A stretch of 64,000 bases of DNA. Origin: Rhodobiaceae bacterium. Lineage in GTDB: Bacteria; Pseudomonadota; Alphaproteobacteria; Rhizobiales; Tepidamorphaceae. Location: positions 310,001 through 374,000 of the forward strand of contig JACKJR010000002.1 in NCBI GenBank assembly GCA_020637855.1. The letters run 5' to 3'. Below the pieces are notes generated by a model. The model was not told the DNA's origin and did no database searches. It saw only the letters and a program-made list of their open reading frames with translations. The position numbers and the translations under genes are program-made. Positions 1-9,225 of the stretch are shown here, in pieces; the first letter of the stretch is position 1; every line of letters starts with the position of its first letter.

Positions 1-1
1 G

Positions 2-505
2 CCGGTCATCACCCCGGATCAGATTTTTCTCGGCGTATGGGGCGCGCTCCTCGTGCTTGCCATCAGCCACCGCCCGGGCAAACGGCCGCGTGTGCCGTTG
101 TGGGCCGGGCTGCTGACCGGCCTGGCATTCGCATTCCTGCTGCCGCCGCTTCTGGACATGGTGACGGGAAGCTATCAACGCGCCTCTTTGCGCCCGGACA
201 TGAACCATTGCACGCGCGGCATGCTGGGGCAGGTACAGCCTCGCGAGGTTGAAAATATCTGCGACGAGCCGATCGCAGTGGGCCTTTGCCTGCCCGGCGA
301 AGTAAACCCCGCACCCTGCGCGCAAACAAAGATCATGCAGCCCGGCGAAACCGCGCAGTTCGATCCGGGTGAGGCCCGCCTGTCATCGTTGCCATCAAAT
401 CTGGATGGCCTCACCGTTGTCGCCTGCCGCCCGCCCGCGCGCCCGTCGCGCATGACGACCACCATCGGACGCGGATACGAGGGCGTGTGCCTGCCCCCGG
501 AATGA
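2..505 (+). CDS. Partial membrane-anchored Cys-containing protein, unknown function
   Basis: The reading frame is open to the left edge, so the 5' end lies outside the window. A GTG at 53 could start a 150-residue version, but the in-frame sequence before it is hydrophobic and probably coding. Two hydrophobic segments are visible (around FLGVWGALLVLAIS and VPLWAGLLTGLAFAFLLPP), followed by a polar C-terminal domain with six cysteines in spaced positions, consistent with disulfides outside the cytoplasm. I do not recognise the family. It is convergent with ligA, with only four bases between the stop codons. Confidence 0.6.
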   Translation, partial: PVITPDQIFLGVWGALLVLAISHRPGKRPRVPLWAGLLTGLAFAFLLPPLLDMVTGSYQRASLRPDMNHCTRGMLGQVQPREVENICDEPIAVGLCLPGEVNPAPCAQTKIMQPGETAQFDPGEARLSSLPSNLDGLTVVACRPPARPSRMTTTIGRGYEGVCLPPE

Positions 506-509
506 TCGT

Positions 510-2654
510 TCAGGATGAACGTCCCGTCCGCCGGAACCACTCGTCCTCGTCGATGACCTCGATGCCGAGCTCGGTCGCCTTCTTCAGCTTCGAGCCCGCG
601 CCGGGCCCGGCGACGACGAGGTCCGTCTTCTTCGACACCGAGCCCGCCGCCTTGGCGCCGAGACGCTCGGCCATCTCCTTGGCCTCGTCACGCGACATGC
701 GTTCAAGCGAGCCGGTGAAAACGATGGTCTTGCCGGAAAAGGCCGTATCGGCGGCGGGGCGTTCGGCTTCCTCGATGGTCAATTCGGCGGCGAGTGCCTC
801 AACCAGATCGCGGTTATGCGGTTCGGTGAAATAGGCTGCGACTGAATCGATCACCGCAGCCCCGATATCCTCCAGCGCGTCCATTTCCTCGCGCGTATCG
901 GTATCGCCGTCAGCCACCTGTAACGCCGCCGCCTCGAAGGCTCCCCACGCCCCATACGCGCGCGCCAGCGTCTTGGCCGTCGCCTCGCCGACATGGCGGA
1001 TGCCAAGCGCATAGATCATCCGTTCAAGCGGAATCGTGCGCCGCCCCTCGATCGCGTCGAACAGCTTTTGCGCCGAGACCTCGCCATACCCCTCGCGGTT
1101 TTTCAGCTTCTGCAACGCGTTCGCGTCATCGCGCTTTTGAAGCGTGAAAATGTCCGCAGGCGTCCTGATCGGTAGCATCGCGTCATCGAAGAAGGCTTCG
1201 ATCTGTTTCTCACCCAGTCCCTCGATATCGAAGGCACGGCGCGACACGAAATGCTTCAGGTGCTCCTTGCGCTGATAGGGACAGGCGAACTCGCCCGAGC
1301 AGCGCCGCACGACGCTTTCCGCGCCGCTGATATTGGCCTCACGCACAATATCGGTTGCCAAATCACACGGGCATTTCGCCGGAAACGTATAAGGCTCCGC
1401 ATCCACAGGCCGCTTCTCCGGCACGAAACCCAAGATCTGCGGAATGACGTCGCCTGCCCGCTGCACGATGACCGTATCGCCGATCATCACGCCGAGGCGC
1501 TCGATCTCCTCGGCGTTGTGCAGTGTCGCATTCTCCACCACCACACCGCCGACGGTGACCGGCTCCAGCCGCGCAACAGGTGTGATCGCGCCGGTCCGCC
1601 CGACCTGAATGTCGATTGCCTTCAGCGTCGTCATCGCCTTCTCGGCGGGGAACTTGTGCGCGATGGCCCAGCGCGGGCTGCGCGACACGAAGCCGAGCCG
1701 TTCCTGATACGACAGGTCGTCGACCTTGTAGACGACGCCGTCGATGTCATAGGCAAGCGCGCCGCGCTCGGTCTCGATGTGGTGATAGTGCTTCAGCAGC
1801 GCCTCGACGGAATCGAACACGTCCATCAGCGGATTGGTCTGAAAGCCATAGGCCTTGAACGCCTCGACCATGCCCATCTGCGTATCAGCGGGCAGTTGCG
1901 AAACCTCGCCCCAGGCATAGGCGAAGAATTTCAAAGGCCGCTCGGCGGTGACCGACGCATCGAGCTGGCGCAGGGAGCCCGCCGCCGTATTGCGCGGGTT
2001 GACGTAGGTCTGCTTGCCTGCAGTCTCCTGGCGTTCGTTCAGATCGGCGAAGTCCTCCTTGGTCATATAGACCTCACCGCGCACTTCGATCACATCCGGC
2101 GGACTGCCCTTCAGCCGCGCCGGGATATCATCGATGGTCTTCGCATTCGCTGTAACGTTCTCGCCAGTCGTACCGTCACCCCGCGTCACCGCATGAACCA
2201 GCTCGCCGTTCTCGTAGCGCAGCGACAGCGACAGCCCGTCGATCTTCGGCTCCGCCGTGATGCGCAAAAGCGCGTCATCGCCAAGCCGCAGGAAGCGGCG
2301 GATACGGGCCACGAAATCGCGCACATCATCGTCGCTGAACGCATTGTCCAGCGACAGCATCGGTATGGCATGGCGCACTTTGGAGAACTTGCCCGAAGGC
2401 GCTGTACCGACCCGTTCGGTGGGACTGTCGGCACGCTTCAAATTTGGGAAACGCGCCTCGATGGCGCTGTTGCGCAGCCTCAGCGCATCGTATTCGGCAT
2501 CCGACACGCTCGGCGCGTCGTGTTCATAGTAACGCCTGTCATGTTCGGCAATCTCAGCCGCCAGGCGTTCAAGCTCCGCGGTTGCCTCGGCTTCGTTCAG
2601 TTGTTCGACCGGTATCCCGGAGAGCGTGCGGCTGCCGCCAACCCTGTCGTTCAT
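510..2654 (-). CDS. ligA: NAD-dependent DNA ligase LigA
   Basis: Seals nicks during replication and repair using NAD+. The 714 residues contain, in order, the Ia/adenylation domain with the KxDG lysine in EPKIDG (Lys137), the OB fold, a four-cysteine zinc region that starts with CPCD and ends near CPYQ, helix-hairpin-helix repeats, and a C-terminal BRCT domain starting near SGKTIVFTGSLE. Length is slightly above the usual 670 residues, as is common in rhizobia. It lies 17 bases downstream of recN on the same strand, so the two repair genes are probably co-transcribed. Confidence 0.97.
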   Translation of the reverse strand: MNDRVGGSRTLSGIPVEQLNEAEATAELERLAAEIAEHDRRYYEHDAPSVSDAEYDALRLRNSAIEARFPNLKRADSPTERVGTAPSGKFSKVRHAIPMLSLDNAFSDDDVRDFVARIRRFLRLGDDALLRITAEPKIDGLSLSLRYENGELVHAVTRGDGTTGENVTANAKTIDDIPARLKGSPPDVIEVRGEVYMTKEDFADLNERQETAGKQTYVNPRNTAAGSLRQLDASVTAERPLKFFAYAWGEVSQLPADTQMGMVEAFKAYGFQTNPLMDVFDSVEALLKHYHHIETERGALAYDIDGVVYKVDDLSYQERLGFVSRSPRWAIAHKFPAEKAMTTLKAIDIQVGRTGAITPVARLEPVTVGGVVVENATLHNAEEIERLGVMIGDTVIVQRAGDVIPQILGFVPEKRPVDAEPYTFPAKCPCDLATDIVREANISGAESVVRRCSGEFACPYQRKEHLKHFVSRRAFDIEGLGEKQIEAFFDDAMLPIRTPADIFTLQKRDDANALQKLKNREGYGEVSAQKLFDAIEGRRTIPLERMIYALGIRHVGEATAKTLARAYGAWGAFEAAALQVADGDTDTREEMDALEDIGAAVIDSVAAYFTEPHNRDLVEALAAELTIEEAERPAADTAFSGKTIVFTGSLERMSRDEAKEMAERLGAKAAGSVSKKTDLVVAGPGAGSKLKKATELGIEVIDEDEWFRRTGRSS

Positions 2655-2671
2655 GCCTGTCGCCTCACGCT

Positions 2672-4441
2672 TCAGCCTGCCGCGCCGGTATCATGCATCA
2701 GCCGGCGGGCTGCCGCGCGCGCTTCGTCGGTCACCGTGGCGCCCGCCAGCATACGTGCGACCTCCTCGCCCCGGCTGTGATCGTCAAGCCGGGAAACATC
2801 GGTGACAACCCGTTTTCCGCCATCCGCCTCGCTCTTGCCGATCAGGAAGTGATGGCTGGCGCGGGCGGCAACCTGCGGTGCATGCGTCACCGCCAGAACC
2901 TGCACGGAACCTGCCAGCCGTTCGAGCCGTGCTCCGATCGCCTGCGACACCGCGCCGGACACCGCCGTATCAATCTCGTCGAACACCAGCGTCGGTGCGC
3001 CGCCACGGCCTGCCAACGCCACTTTCAACGCCAGCAGGAAGCGCGCCAGTTCGCCGCCTGACGCAACCTTCATCAGCGGCCCCGGCATGCTGCCCGGATT
3101 GGTTTGAACGTGGAAGACGATCTGGTCGATGCCCGATGCGCCGCCCTGCGCGCCATCCGCCGTCTCGATCTCGGTGAAGAAACGCGCCCGTTCGAGTTTA
3201 AGTTCCGGCAATTCTGCGTTGACCGCCGCATCGAGCTTTTCCGCAGCGGCCCTGCGCTTGGCACTCAACGCCACCGCTGCCTTGCGGTAGGTTTCCACAG
3301 AAGCGGCTTTTTCCTTCTCCAGTGCCACGAGCCGCGCCTCGCCGGCCTCCAGCGCATCGCGCTTGCCATGCAAACGATCCTTCAAGGCGGGAAGGTCATG
3401 CACCTGAACGCTGTGCTTGCGCGCCAGGCCGCGAAGCGCGAACAGCCGCTCTTCGATCTGTTCAAGATCGGCGGGATCGAAGGCACTGTCGCGGATCGCC
3501 GCTTCCGAGGCCAGACGCGCCTCCTCGATCGCCTCAAGTGCCCGCGACAGGCCCTGCACGACGGGATCGAGAATGGCCCGGGTTTCCTCGCCGCGACGCT
3601 CCAGCTTGCGCAGCACGGAAGCCATGTGCGCCGTCGGCGCATTGCTGCCGCCAACCGCTTCCAGCGCCTCGTTGAGATCGCCGGCAACCTTTTCTGCCGC
3701 CATCAATCGCTGGCGGCGCTCGGCAAGCGTCTCCTCCTCGCCCGGCTGCGGGTCGAGCGCATCGATCTCATTGCAGGCATGGGTGAGAAAATCGGCATCC
3801 CGGCGTGCGGCTTCGAGCTCGCCTGCAGCATCTTCGCAAGCGGTCTGCGCGCTTTGCATCCGGGCATGCGCCGCGCGCACCGCGGCCACTTCCCCCGCCA
3901 GCCCGCCGAAGGAATCGACGAAGCCGCGATGGGTCGCCGGATCAACCAGCGCACGCTCATCGTGCTGACCGTGGATTTCGACCAGTTCCGCGCCGATCTC
4001 GCGCAAGAGCTGAACGGATACGGGCTGATCATTGAGGAAGGCACGGGTGCGCCCGTCAGCGCTTTGCACGCGGCGCAGGATCAGGCCGCCATCTGTGTCG
4101 AAACCGGCCTCCCGGGCCTTTTGCATGGCCGCATGATCGGGCGCGAGATCGAAAACCGCCGTCACCTGCCCCTGCTCAGTTCCCGGACGCACAAGGCTAG
4201 CATCGCCGCGTGCGCCCAACGCAAGGGCAAATGCATCGAGCAGGATCGACTTGCCCGCTCCGGTCTCGCCTGTGAGCACGGTAAACCCATCCCCGAAATC
4301 GAGGTCGATGGCATCAATCAGGACAATGTCGCGAATCGAAAGGCGCGCGAGGGCCTGCGGACATTCAGGTTTGGAGCGTGGTTTGTTCAAAAATCGTCCA
4401 GTTTTAGGAGCGTAATCGATGGAAGGGCCAATCCCTTTCAA
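2672..4441 (-). CDS. recN: DNA repair protein RecN
   Basis: SMC-like ATPase acting in double-strand-break repair. The Walker A motif GETGAGKS is at about residues 58-65, a long coiled-coil region fills the middle, and the signature and Walker B motifs (ASGGELARFLLALK, LVFDEIDTAVSG) are near the C-terminus. RecN proteins normally begin just before the equivalent of LARLSIRDIVLID, so the first 30 or so residues are doubtful. A TTG at 4388-4390 is one alternative start. No clear alphaproteobacterial LexA box (GTTC-N7-GTTC) was found upstream. A 33-bp segment at the start is duplicated in inverted orientation upstream. Confidence 0.93.
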   Translation of the reverse strand: MKGIGPSIDYAPKTGRFLNKPRSKPECPQALARLSIRDIVLIDAIDLDFGDGFTVLTGETGAGKSILLDAFALALGARGDASLVRPGTEQGQVTAVFDLAPDHAAMQKAREAGFDTDGGLILRRVQSADGRTRAFLNDQPVSVQLLREIGAELVEIHGQHDERALVDPATHRGFVDSFGGLAGEVAAVRAAHARMQSAQTACEDAAGELEAARRDADFLTHACNEIDALDPQPGEEETLAERRQRLMAAEKVAGDLNEALEAVGGSNAPTAHMASVLRKLERRGEETRAILDPVVQGLSRALEAIEEARLASEAAIRDSAFDPADLEQIEERLFALRGLARKHSVQVHDLPALKDRLHGKRDALEAGEARLVALEKEKAASVETYRKAAVALSAKRRAAAEKLDAAVNAELPELKLERARFFTEIETADGAQGGASGIDQIVFHVQTNPGSMPGPLMKVASGGELARFLLALKVALAGRGGAPTLVFDEIDTAVSGAVSQAIGARLERLAGSVQVLAVTHAPQVAARASHHFLIGKSEADGGKRVVTDVSRLDDHSRGEEVARMLAGATVTDEARAAARRLMHDTGAAG

Positions 4442-4620
4442 GGTTTCGCGACGACGAAACGGGCGATTTCAGCCAAATCTCTTCGAGACACGGCGGCTTT
4501 CGTCCCTGAATGCGTTGCGAACCGCTCATGGTGCAACACACCATATCGCGGTCCTCGCCTGTTCAGGAACGAAATCCGTCTCGCGCCACGCCCGAAACCT
4601 GAATGTCCACAGGCCCTGAC
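4350..4620. repeat. Inverted 33-bp duplication around recN start
   Basis: The segment beginning at 4350 (core GGCCTGCGGACATTCAGGTT) recurs in reverse complement at about 4585-4618, with roughly four mismatches over 33 bases. The arms are about 210 bases apart. One arm lies inside the 5' end of recN as annotated and the other lies in the recN-bamD gap. Its function is unknown. Confidence 0.6.
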
Positions 4621-4682
4621 ATGGCGCCACCAAAATAGGCTCAAACGGGCGCGCGAACCAATGGTTCGCAACGATCTCAGCC

Positions 4683-5573
4683 TCAGGTCTGGCGATCGCG
4701 CCGGACGATCCGGCTCAGCCACGATCCCTGATTGACCTCCGGCTTGTAGCCGCCCTTCTCCAGCAGCCTGTAGGAATCCTTGTACCACGGGCTGTTGGGA
4801 TAGTTGTGACCGAGAACCGCCGCTGCAGTCTGCGCCTCACTCACGACGCCAAGCGCCATGTAGCATTCCGTCAGCCTGTGCAACGCTTCCTCGATATGCC
4901 GGGTAGTCTGGTATGATTCGACAACATTGCGGAAGCGGTTCACTGCCGCAAGGAAACGCGCCTGCTTCATGTAGTAGCGGCCGACTTCCATCTCCTTGCC
5001 GGCAAGCTGGTCATAGGCGACCTGCACCTTGCGGCGCGCCTGATCGGCATATTCGCTCTCGGGATATTTCTGGACCACGTCATTCAGCGCCGAAAGAGCC
5101 CTCTCGGTCGCCTTCTGGTCGCGTTCGACGGTGGGAAGCTGGCGATAGTAGGATTCGCCGATGATGTATTGGGCGTAGGCCGCGTCCTCGCTGCCAGGAT
5201 GCAGCGTCACATAACGCTGCGCGGCGGCAACCGCCCCGTCATAATCGCGGGCCTCGAACTTCGCGTAGGCCGTCATCAGGATCGCCCGGCGCGCAAGATC
5301 CGAATAGGGATGCTGCCGATCGACATCCTCAAACTTCTTCGCGGCATGCGTGAAGTCACCCGAGTTGGCCAGCACGACGCCCTCGTTATAGAGGCGGTCG
5401 GCAGGTTCGGTCTCGACGATTTCCTCGACCTGCTCCCCGCTCCCGAGAAACGGCAAACGCGGCATCGAGGGGCGCGGAAAGCTGGAACATGCGGCAACCG
5501 CGCCTGCAATGCCCAAGGCAAGCCCGGCCATGGCGAGGCGTTTCAAGAAACCGCTTGTGACCTGATCCGTCAT
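4683..5573 (-). CDS. bamD: Outer membrane assembly lipoprotein BamD
   Basis: Component of the BAM complex that inserts beta-barrel proteins into the outer membrane. The ATG at 5573 is preceded by GGTGGGG and gives a lipoprotein signal peptide ending in GAVAAC, with the acylated Cys followed by SSFPRPS. The rest is a TPR-type helical repeat domain (ADRLYNEGVVLANSGDF, DAAYAQYIIGESYY), as in BamD/ComL. At 296 residues it matches the family. It lies between lpxC and recN, a common order in Rhizobiales. Confidence 0.95.
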   Translation of the reverse strand: MTDQVTSGFLKRLAMAGLALGIAGAVAACSSFPRPSMPRLPFLGSGEQVEEIVETEPADRLYNEGVVLANSGDFTHAAKKFEDVDRQHPYSDLARRAILMTAYAKFEARDYDGAVAAAQRYVTLHPGSEDAAYAQYIIGESYYRQLPTVERDQKATERALSALNDVVQKYPESEYADQARRKVQVAYDQLAGKEMEVGRYYMKQARFLAAVNRFRNVVESYQTTRHIEEALHRLTECYMALGVVSEAQTAAAVLGHNYPNSPWYKDSYRLLEKGGYKPEVNQGSWLSRIVRRDRQT

Positions 5574-5692
5574 GATCCCCACCAACTGGAACTCAACCCC
5601 CGGCGCAAACACCGGACGCGGGTCTGAAGTTATTCATTCGAACATGTCATTTTTGATGAAATCAAAACACATGCTCCAAGTTTTGTTTCACC

Positions 5693-5737
5693 GCGTGTTC
5701 CGGGCGGAAAACCGCTGCGCACTTTCCCTGAACACGC
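5693..5737. repeat. Rhizobial intergenic palindromic repeat
   Basis: Imperfect inverted repeat bounded by GCGTGTTC and GAACACGC, with the core GGAAAACCGCT and ACTTTCC. It belongs to the same family as the copies at 22731, 27137, 54960 and 63577. It lies in the 318-base gap between lpxC and bamD. The gap also contains the palindrome GCGTTAACGC at 5806-5815, and no gene was seen in it. Confidence 0.75.
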
Positions 5738-5891
5738 TCTAGATACCCCAACCACGCCCGCTACGGCAAACCTGCTGAAGCATGATTGGAGCTATTTTTG
5801 GGCAAGCGTTAACGCCAAAGAGCCGCGCCGGCACGATTATCTGTGCTCGCGGACAACTGTAACGGCTGATTGCAAGAAACCGTGCCTGGAA

Positions 5892-6848
5892 TCAGGAGAC
5901 CTCGGGGCCGTAAGCGGCTGCCGGCGCGAAAGTCTCGGCCTCGACGCGCCCGGCTGCCTTCGGAGCACGCTGCACCGGAGCCTCGACAACCGTCCAGTTG
6001 GAGGGATCGGCAAACAATGCCTTCAGCATCGCCACATTAAGGCGATGGCCGCCGCGCAGGGAGCGGTAACAACCAAGGATAGGCGCGCCTGCCAAAGCAA
6101 GGTCGCCAACGGCATCAAGCGCCTTGTGACGAACAAATTCGTCTTCGTAACGCAGGCCTTCGGGATTAACGACGCGCCCGTCGCCAACGACGACCGTGTT
6201 CTCCAGCGATGCGCCGAGCGCAAAGCCGGCCGACCAGAGCGCTTCGACATCGCGCATGAAGCCGAAGGTGCGGGCCCGGGAGATATTGTTGCGGAAGTGA
6301 TCGGCGCCAAGATCGAAGGTGACTTCCTGGTAGCCGATGGTTTCGTCGGCAAAATCGATGGCGATGGAGAAGTTGGAAGAATCAGCCGGTGTCAGTTCGC
6401 CCCATGCGGAGCCATGCTCGACGCGGACGGGCTTGAGGACCTTGATGAACTTGCGCGGCGCGCCCTGCGGCACGATACCGGCCTGATCGATGGCAGTTAC
6501 GAAGTCTGCAGCCGATCCGTCCATGATCGGCACTTCCTCACCCTCGACCTCGATCACCAGATTGTCGATGCCGAGCGCAACGATGGCAGCCATGAGATGT
6601 TCGACGGTGGCGACAATCGTTCCGTTGATATCGCCAAGACGGGTGCACAGTTCGGTGCAGCAGACGTTGTCGTAGGTGGCGGGGACTTCGACTTCACGGC
6701 CGCGTTCGTCAGTCAGGAGGAAAACGATGCCGGTATCGGGCTCCGCCGGATGCAAGGTAAGCGAGGCGCCAAGACCGTTGTGAACGCCAATACCCGAGAG
6801 GGCTACGCTCGCCGCGATCGTATTCTGAAGACCCGTTTGCCGTCTCAT
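5892..6848 (-). CDS. lpxC: UDP-3-O-acyl-GlcNAc deacetylase LpxC
   Basis: Zinc-dependent enzyme catalysing the committed step of lipid A synthesis. The start at 6848 (MRRQTGLQNTIAASVALSG) gives 318 residues, the usual length. The zinc and catalytic motifs EHLMAA and HKALDAVGD are present. It is separated from ftsZ by a 515-base gap, so it probably has its own promoter. A perfect 17-bp palindrome lies 33-49 bases upstream of the start codon. Confidence 0.97.
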   Translation of the reverse strand: MRRQTGLQNTIAASVALSGIGVHNGLGASLTLHPAEPDTGIVFLLTDERGREVEVPATYDNVCCTELCTRLGDINGTIVATVEHLMAAIVALGIDNLVIEVEGEEVPIMDGSAADFVTAIDQAGIVPQGAPRKFIKVLKPVRVEHGSAWGELTPADSSNFSIAIDFADETIGYQEVTFDLGADHFRNNISRARTFGFMRDVEALWSAGFALGASLENTVVVGDGRVVNPEGLRYEDEFVRHKALDAVGDLALAGAPILGCYRSLRGGHRLNVAMLKALFADPSNWTVVEAPVQRAPKAAGRVEAETFAPAAAYGPEVS

Positions 6849-7363
6849 GCGCACCCGATCCCTCGCTTCTGCCGACACGCGCCGCAATCATTGCGGCAGC
6901 GACTGGCGGCAAGCCTGCCCTGCGGGGATGTCACCCTGGCTGAAGAGAAAAGTCCCTCGGACTGTTCGCCCCATCCGGTATCGCATCTTTTCGGGTTCCG
7001 AAGCTGCCCGTGATCAGGTTTTCCCTGCTTTCACCGCAGCCCCCCTCGGGACCTTGTGATGCTTTATCCGCCGGTATGCCTGTCTTCTTCCTACCGTTCA
7101 AACTCGATACAAAACCAGACCGGTATTCAGTGCCTTCTCAGGCTCACCTGCGGGATGACCGATTCTCATCCCCCGTAGTTACCAAACCGTAATAGCCGGA
7201 GTACGCAATGAGGCAAAATCACGGTTTCTTACGCTCTGTTACTTGTCCCGCTTGTGGCGAGATTGGGGCAATGGCGCCGGAACGCGTTGATAGGTGCGCA
7301 AATCCGCGATTTCGGCGCCAAAGTCCACTCAATTGCTATCACCCGATGTTACAGCGCCGTGTT
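6849..7363. other. 515-base lpxC-ftsZ intergenic region
   Basis: No convincing gene is present. The only clear structure is the palindrome at 6881-6897. Short open frames here have no ribosome-binding site or recognisable product. The lpxC promoter is expected in this stretch, but I cannot place it. Confidence 0.6.
6881..6897. promoter_or_regulatory. Perfect 17-bp palindrome upstream of lpxC
   Basis: GCCGCAAT-C-ATTGCGGC is an 8-1-8 perfect inverted repeat ending 33 bases before the lpxC start codon. A one-base spacer is too short for an RNA hairpin loop, which favours a dimeric protein operator. No regulator is identifiable from the window. Confidence 0.45.
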
Positions 7364-9133
7364 TCAGTTTGACTGTCGGCGCAGAAAAGCGGGGATTTCA
7401 TACTCGTCATCGGCATCCGCATGCGGCTGCGAAGCGGCGGAACCGGCCACCATCCGCCGCGGCGCATGGGCCACCTGCGACTCATGCTGGGCCGGGCGCG
7501 GACGCTTGGCATATTCCGACGCATGCACGGGAGCTGCCGCCTGCGGGGCAGCCGGCTCGTGCTGTTCCATCTCGCCAATGCCGTCGAGACCATCGTCCTC
7601 GCGCCGCGTCAGACCGCTTGTGATGCGCTCGAAAAGGCCGGGGCGGCGCTGCTGGCCGGCGGGTTCACCGCGCTGCTCGGCCTGATGGGCACGAAACTCG
7701 GCCTGAGCCGGGGCCGGAAAATCCTCAATGCTGGGCATCCGGGGGGCGGAGACCGGCCGCTCGGCCATTTCCGGAATGAACGCCTCGTCGGCGGCAATCG
7801 CGGGCTCTTCAGCCACGGGAGCATGTTCATGACGCGGCTGCGGAATGGCAGGCGTAGCCGTCTGCGGAGCACGGCGCTCAAGGGTCACACCGCCATGTTC
7901 CACCCTGGCTTCCGGTGCCGGCGCGGGTTCGGCAGGCGTTTCAGCCATCGGCTGCGCGATTGCGGCACGCAGATCGCGCGACAGCTCGGCGAAATCACGC
8001 GGCGCGGGACGCGGATTGGGAACCGGTGCCGGTGCCGGAGCAGGTGCTTCGGCAACAGGCGCGGGACGCTTCTCCTCGACTGGTTTCGGCCTTTCTTCTG
8101 CGGTGGTGCGTGCAGCGGCAATCGCCATGGCCGCAGGCTGTCTGCCGGCTACGTCGATCTGCGATTCTTCCGGCTTGATGCCAGTGGCAACGACCGACAC
8201 GCGGATCACGCCTTCCAGAGCCTCGTCGAAGGTGGCACCGAGAATGATGTTGGCATCCGGGTCCACTTCGTCGCGAATGCGCGTCGCTGCCGCATCGACT
8301 TCGTAAAGGGTCAGATCGTTACCGCCGGTGATCGAGATCAGCAGGCCCTTGGCGCCCTGCATCGAGGTCTCGTCGAGCAGCGGGTTGGCGATCGCGGCTT
8401 CGGCGGCCTGCATGGCGCGCTTGTCGCCGGAAGCCTCGCCCGTCCCCATCATCGCCCGACCCATGCCGCGCATGACCGCGCGCACGTCGGCGAAATCGAG
8501 GTTGATCAGGCCTTCCTTGACCATCAGATCGGTAATGCAGGCAACGCCGGACCGCAGCACTTCATCGGCCCGTGCGAAGGCTTCCGAGAAGGTCGTCTTC
8601 TCGTTGGCAATGCGGAACAGGTTCTGGTTCGGGATGACGATCAGCGTGTCGACCTGGCTCTGCAGTTCCTCGATGCCTGCTTCCGCGATACGCATGCGGC
8701 GCGGTCCCTCGAACAGGAACGGCTTGGTGACCACGCCAACGGTAAGGATGCCCATCTCGCGCGCAGTGCGTGCGATGACCGGGGCAGCACCCGTCCCGGT
8801 GCCACCGCCCATGCCGGCAGTGACGAAGGCCATGTGGATGCCCTGCAGATGATCCTTGATCTCGTCGAGGACCTCTTCAGCCGCAGCCGCGCCAACTTCC
8901 GGGTGCGAACCTGCGCCCAGACCTTCGGTTGCCGCGATCCCCATCTGGATGACGCGTTCCGCACGCGACGTCTTCAGTGCCTGGGAATCGGTGTTGGCCA
9001 CCACGAAGTCGACCCCCTCGAGGTTGGAGGTGATCATGTTGTTGACCGCATTGCCGCCAGCGCCGCCGACGCCAAACACGGTGATCCTCGGCTTGAGCTC
9101 GGTGATGTCCGGCATCTTCAGGTTGATCGTCAT
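7364..9133 (-). CDS. ftsZ: Cell division GTPase FtsZ
   Basis: Tubulin-like GTPase forming the division ring. The N-terminal GTPase core holds GGAGGNAVNNM and the tubulin signature GGGTGTGAAPV. It is followed by a proline- and alanine-rich linker of roughly 250 residues and the conserved C-terminal peptide DDEYEIPAFLRRQSN that binds FtsA and other partners. At 589 residues it is close in length to rhizobial FtsZ1 and much longer than the roughly 380 residues of enteric FtsZ. It is last in the dcw cluster, 92 bases after ftsA. Confidence 0.98.
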   Translation of the reverse strand: MTINLKMPDITELKPRITVFGVGGAGGNAVNNMITSNLEGVDFVVANTDSQALKTSRAERVIQMGIAATEGLGAGSHPEVGAAAAEEVLDEIKDHLQGIHMAFVTAGMGGGTGTGAAPVIARTAREMGILTVGVVTKPFLFEGPRRMRIAEAGIEELQSQVDTLIVIPNQNLFRIANEKTTFSEAFARADEVLRSGVACITDLMVKEGLINLDFADVRAVMRGMGRAMMGTGEASGDKRAMQAAEAAIANPLLDETSMQGAKGLLISITGGNDLTLYEVDAAATRIRDEVDPDANIILGATFDEALEGVIRVSVVATGIKPEESQIDVAGRQPAAMAIAAARTTAEERPKPVEEKRPAPVAEAPAPAPAPVPNPRPAPRDFAELSRDLRAAIAQPMAETPAEPAPAPEARVEHGGVTLERRAPQTATPAIPQPRHEHAPVAEEPAIAADEAFIPEMAERPVSAPRMPSIEDFPAPAQAEFRAHQAEQRGEPAGQQRRPGLFERITSGLTRREDDGLDGIGEMEQHEPAAPQAAAPVHASEYAKRPRPAQHESQVAHAPRRMVAGSAASQPHADADDEYEIPAFLRRQSN

Positions 9134-9225
9134 GGTCTTGTCCTTACCTTTTTACCCGCCCTTTCTGGCGGATGAACTGGCCGGCGGTGCGCCCTGGATG
9201 CACTGAGCCGGCGGCACAACACGGA

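Noticed and set aside
1251..2780. 509-codon open frame on the plus strand
   Set aside because: It lies wholly opposite ligA and recN, with Arg/His-rich composition typical of antisense frames in GC-rich DNA and no recognisable motif.
4442..4682. LexA box upstream of recN
   Set aside because: No GTTC-N7-GTTC or GAAC-N7-GAAC match was found in the gap.
3104..4735. 543-codon plus-strand frame
   Set aside because: It is antisense to recN and to the end of bamD, and has no domain or ribosome site.
4438..4788. 116-codon minus-strand frame between bamD and recN
   Set aside because: It overlaps the end of bamD in another frame and covers the inverted repeat. No motif or ribosome site supports it.
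7421..9175. 584-codon plus-strand frame
   Set aside because: It is an antisense shadow of ftsZ.
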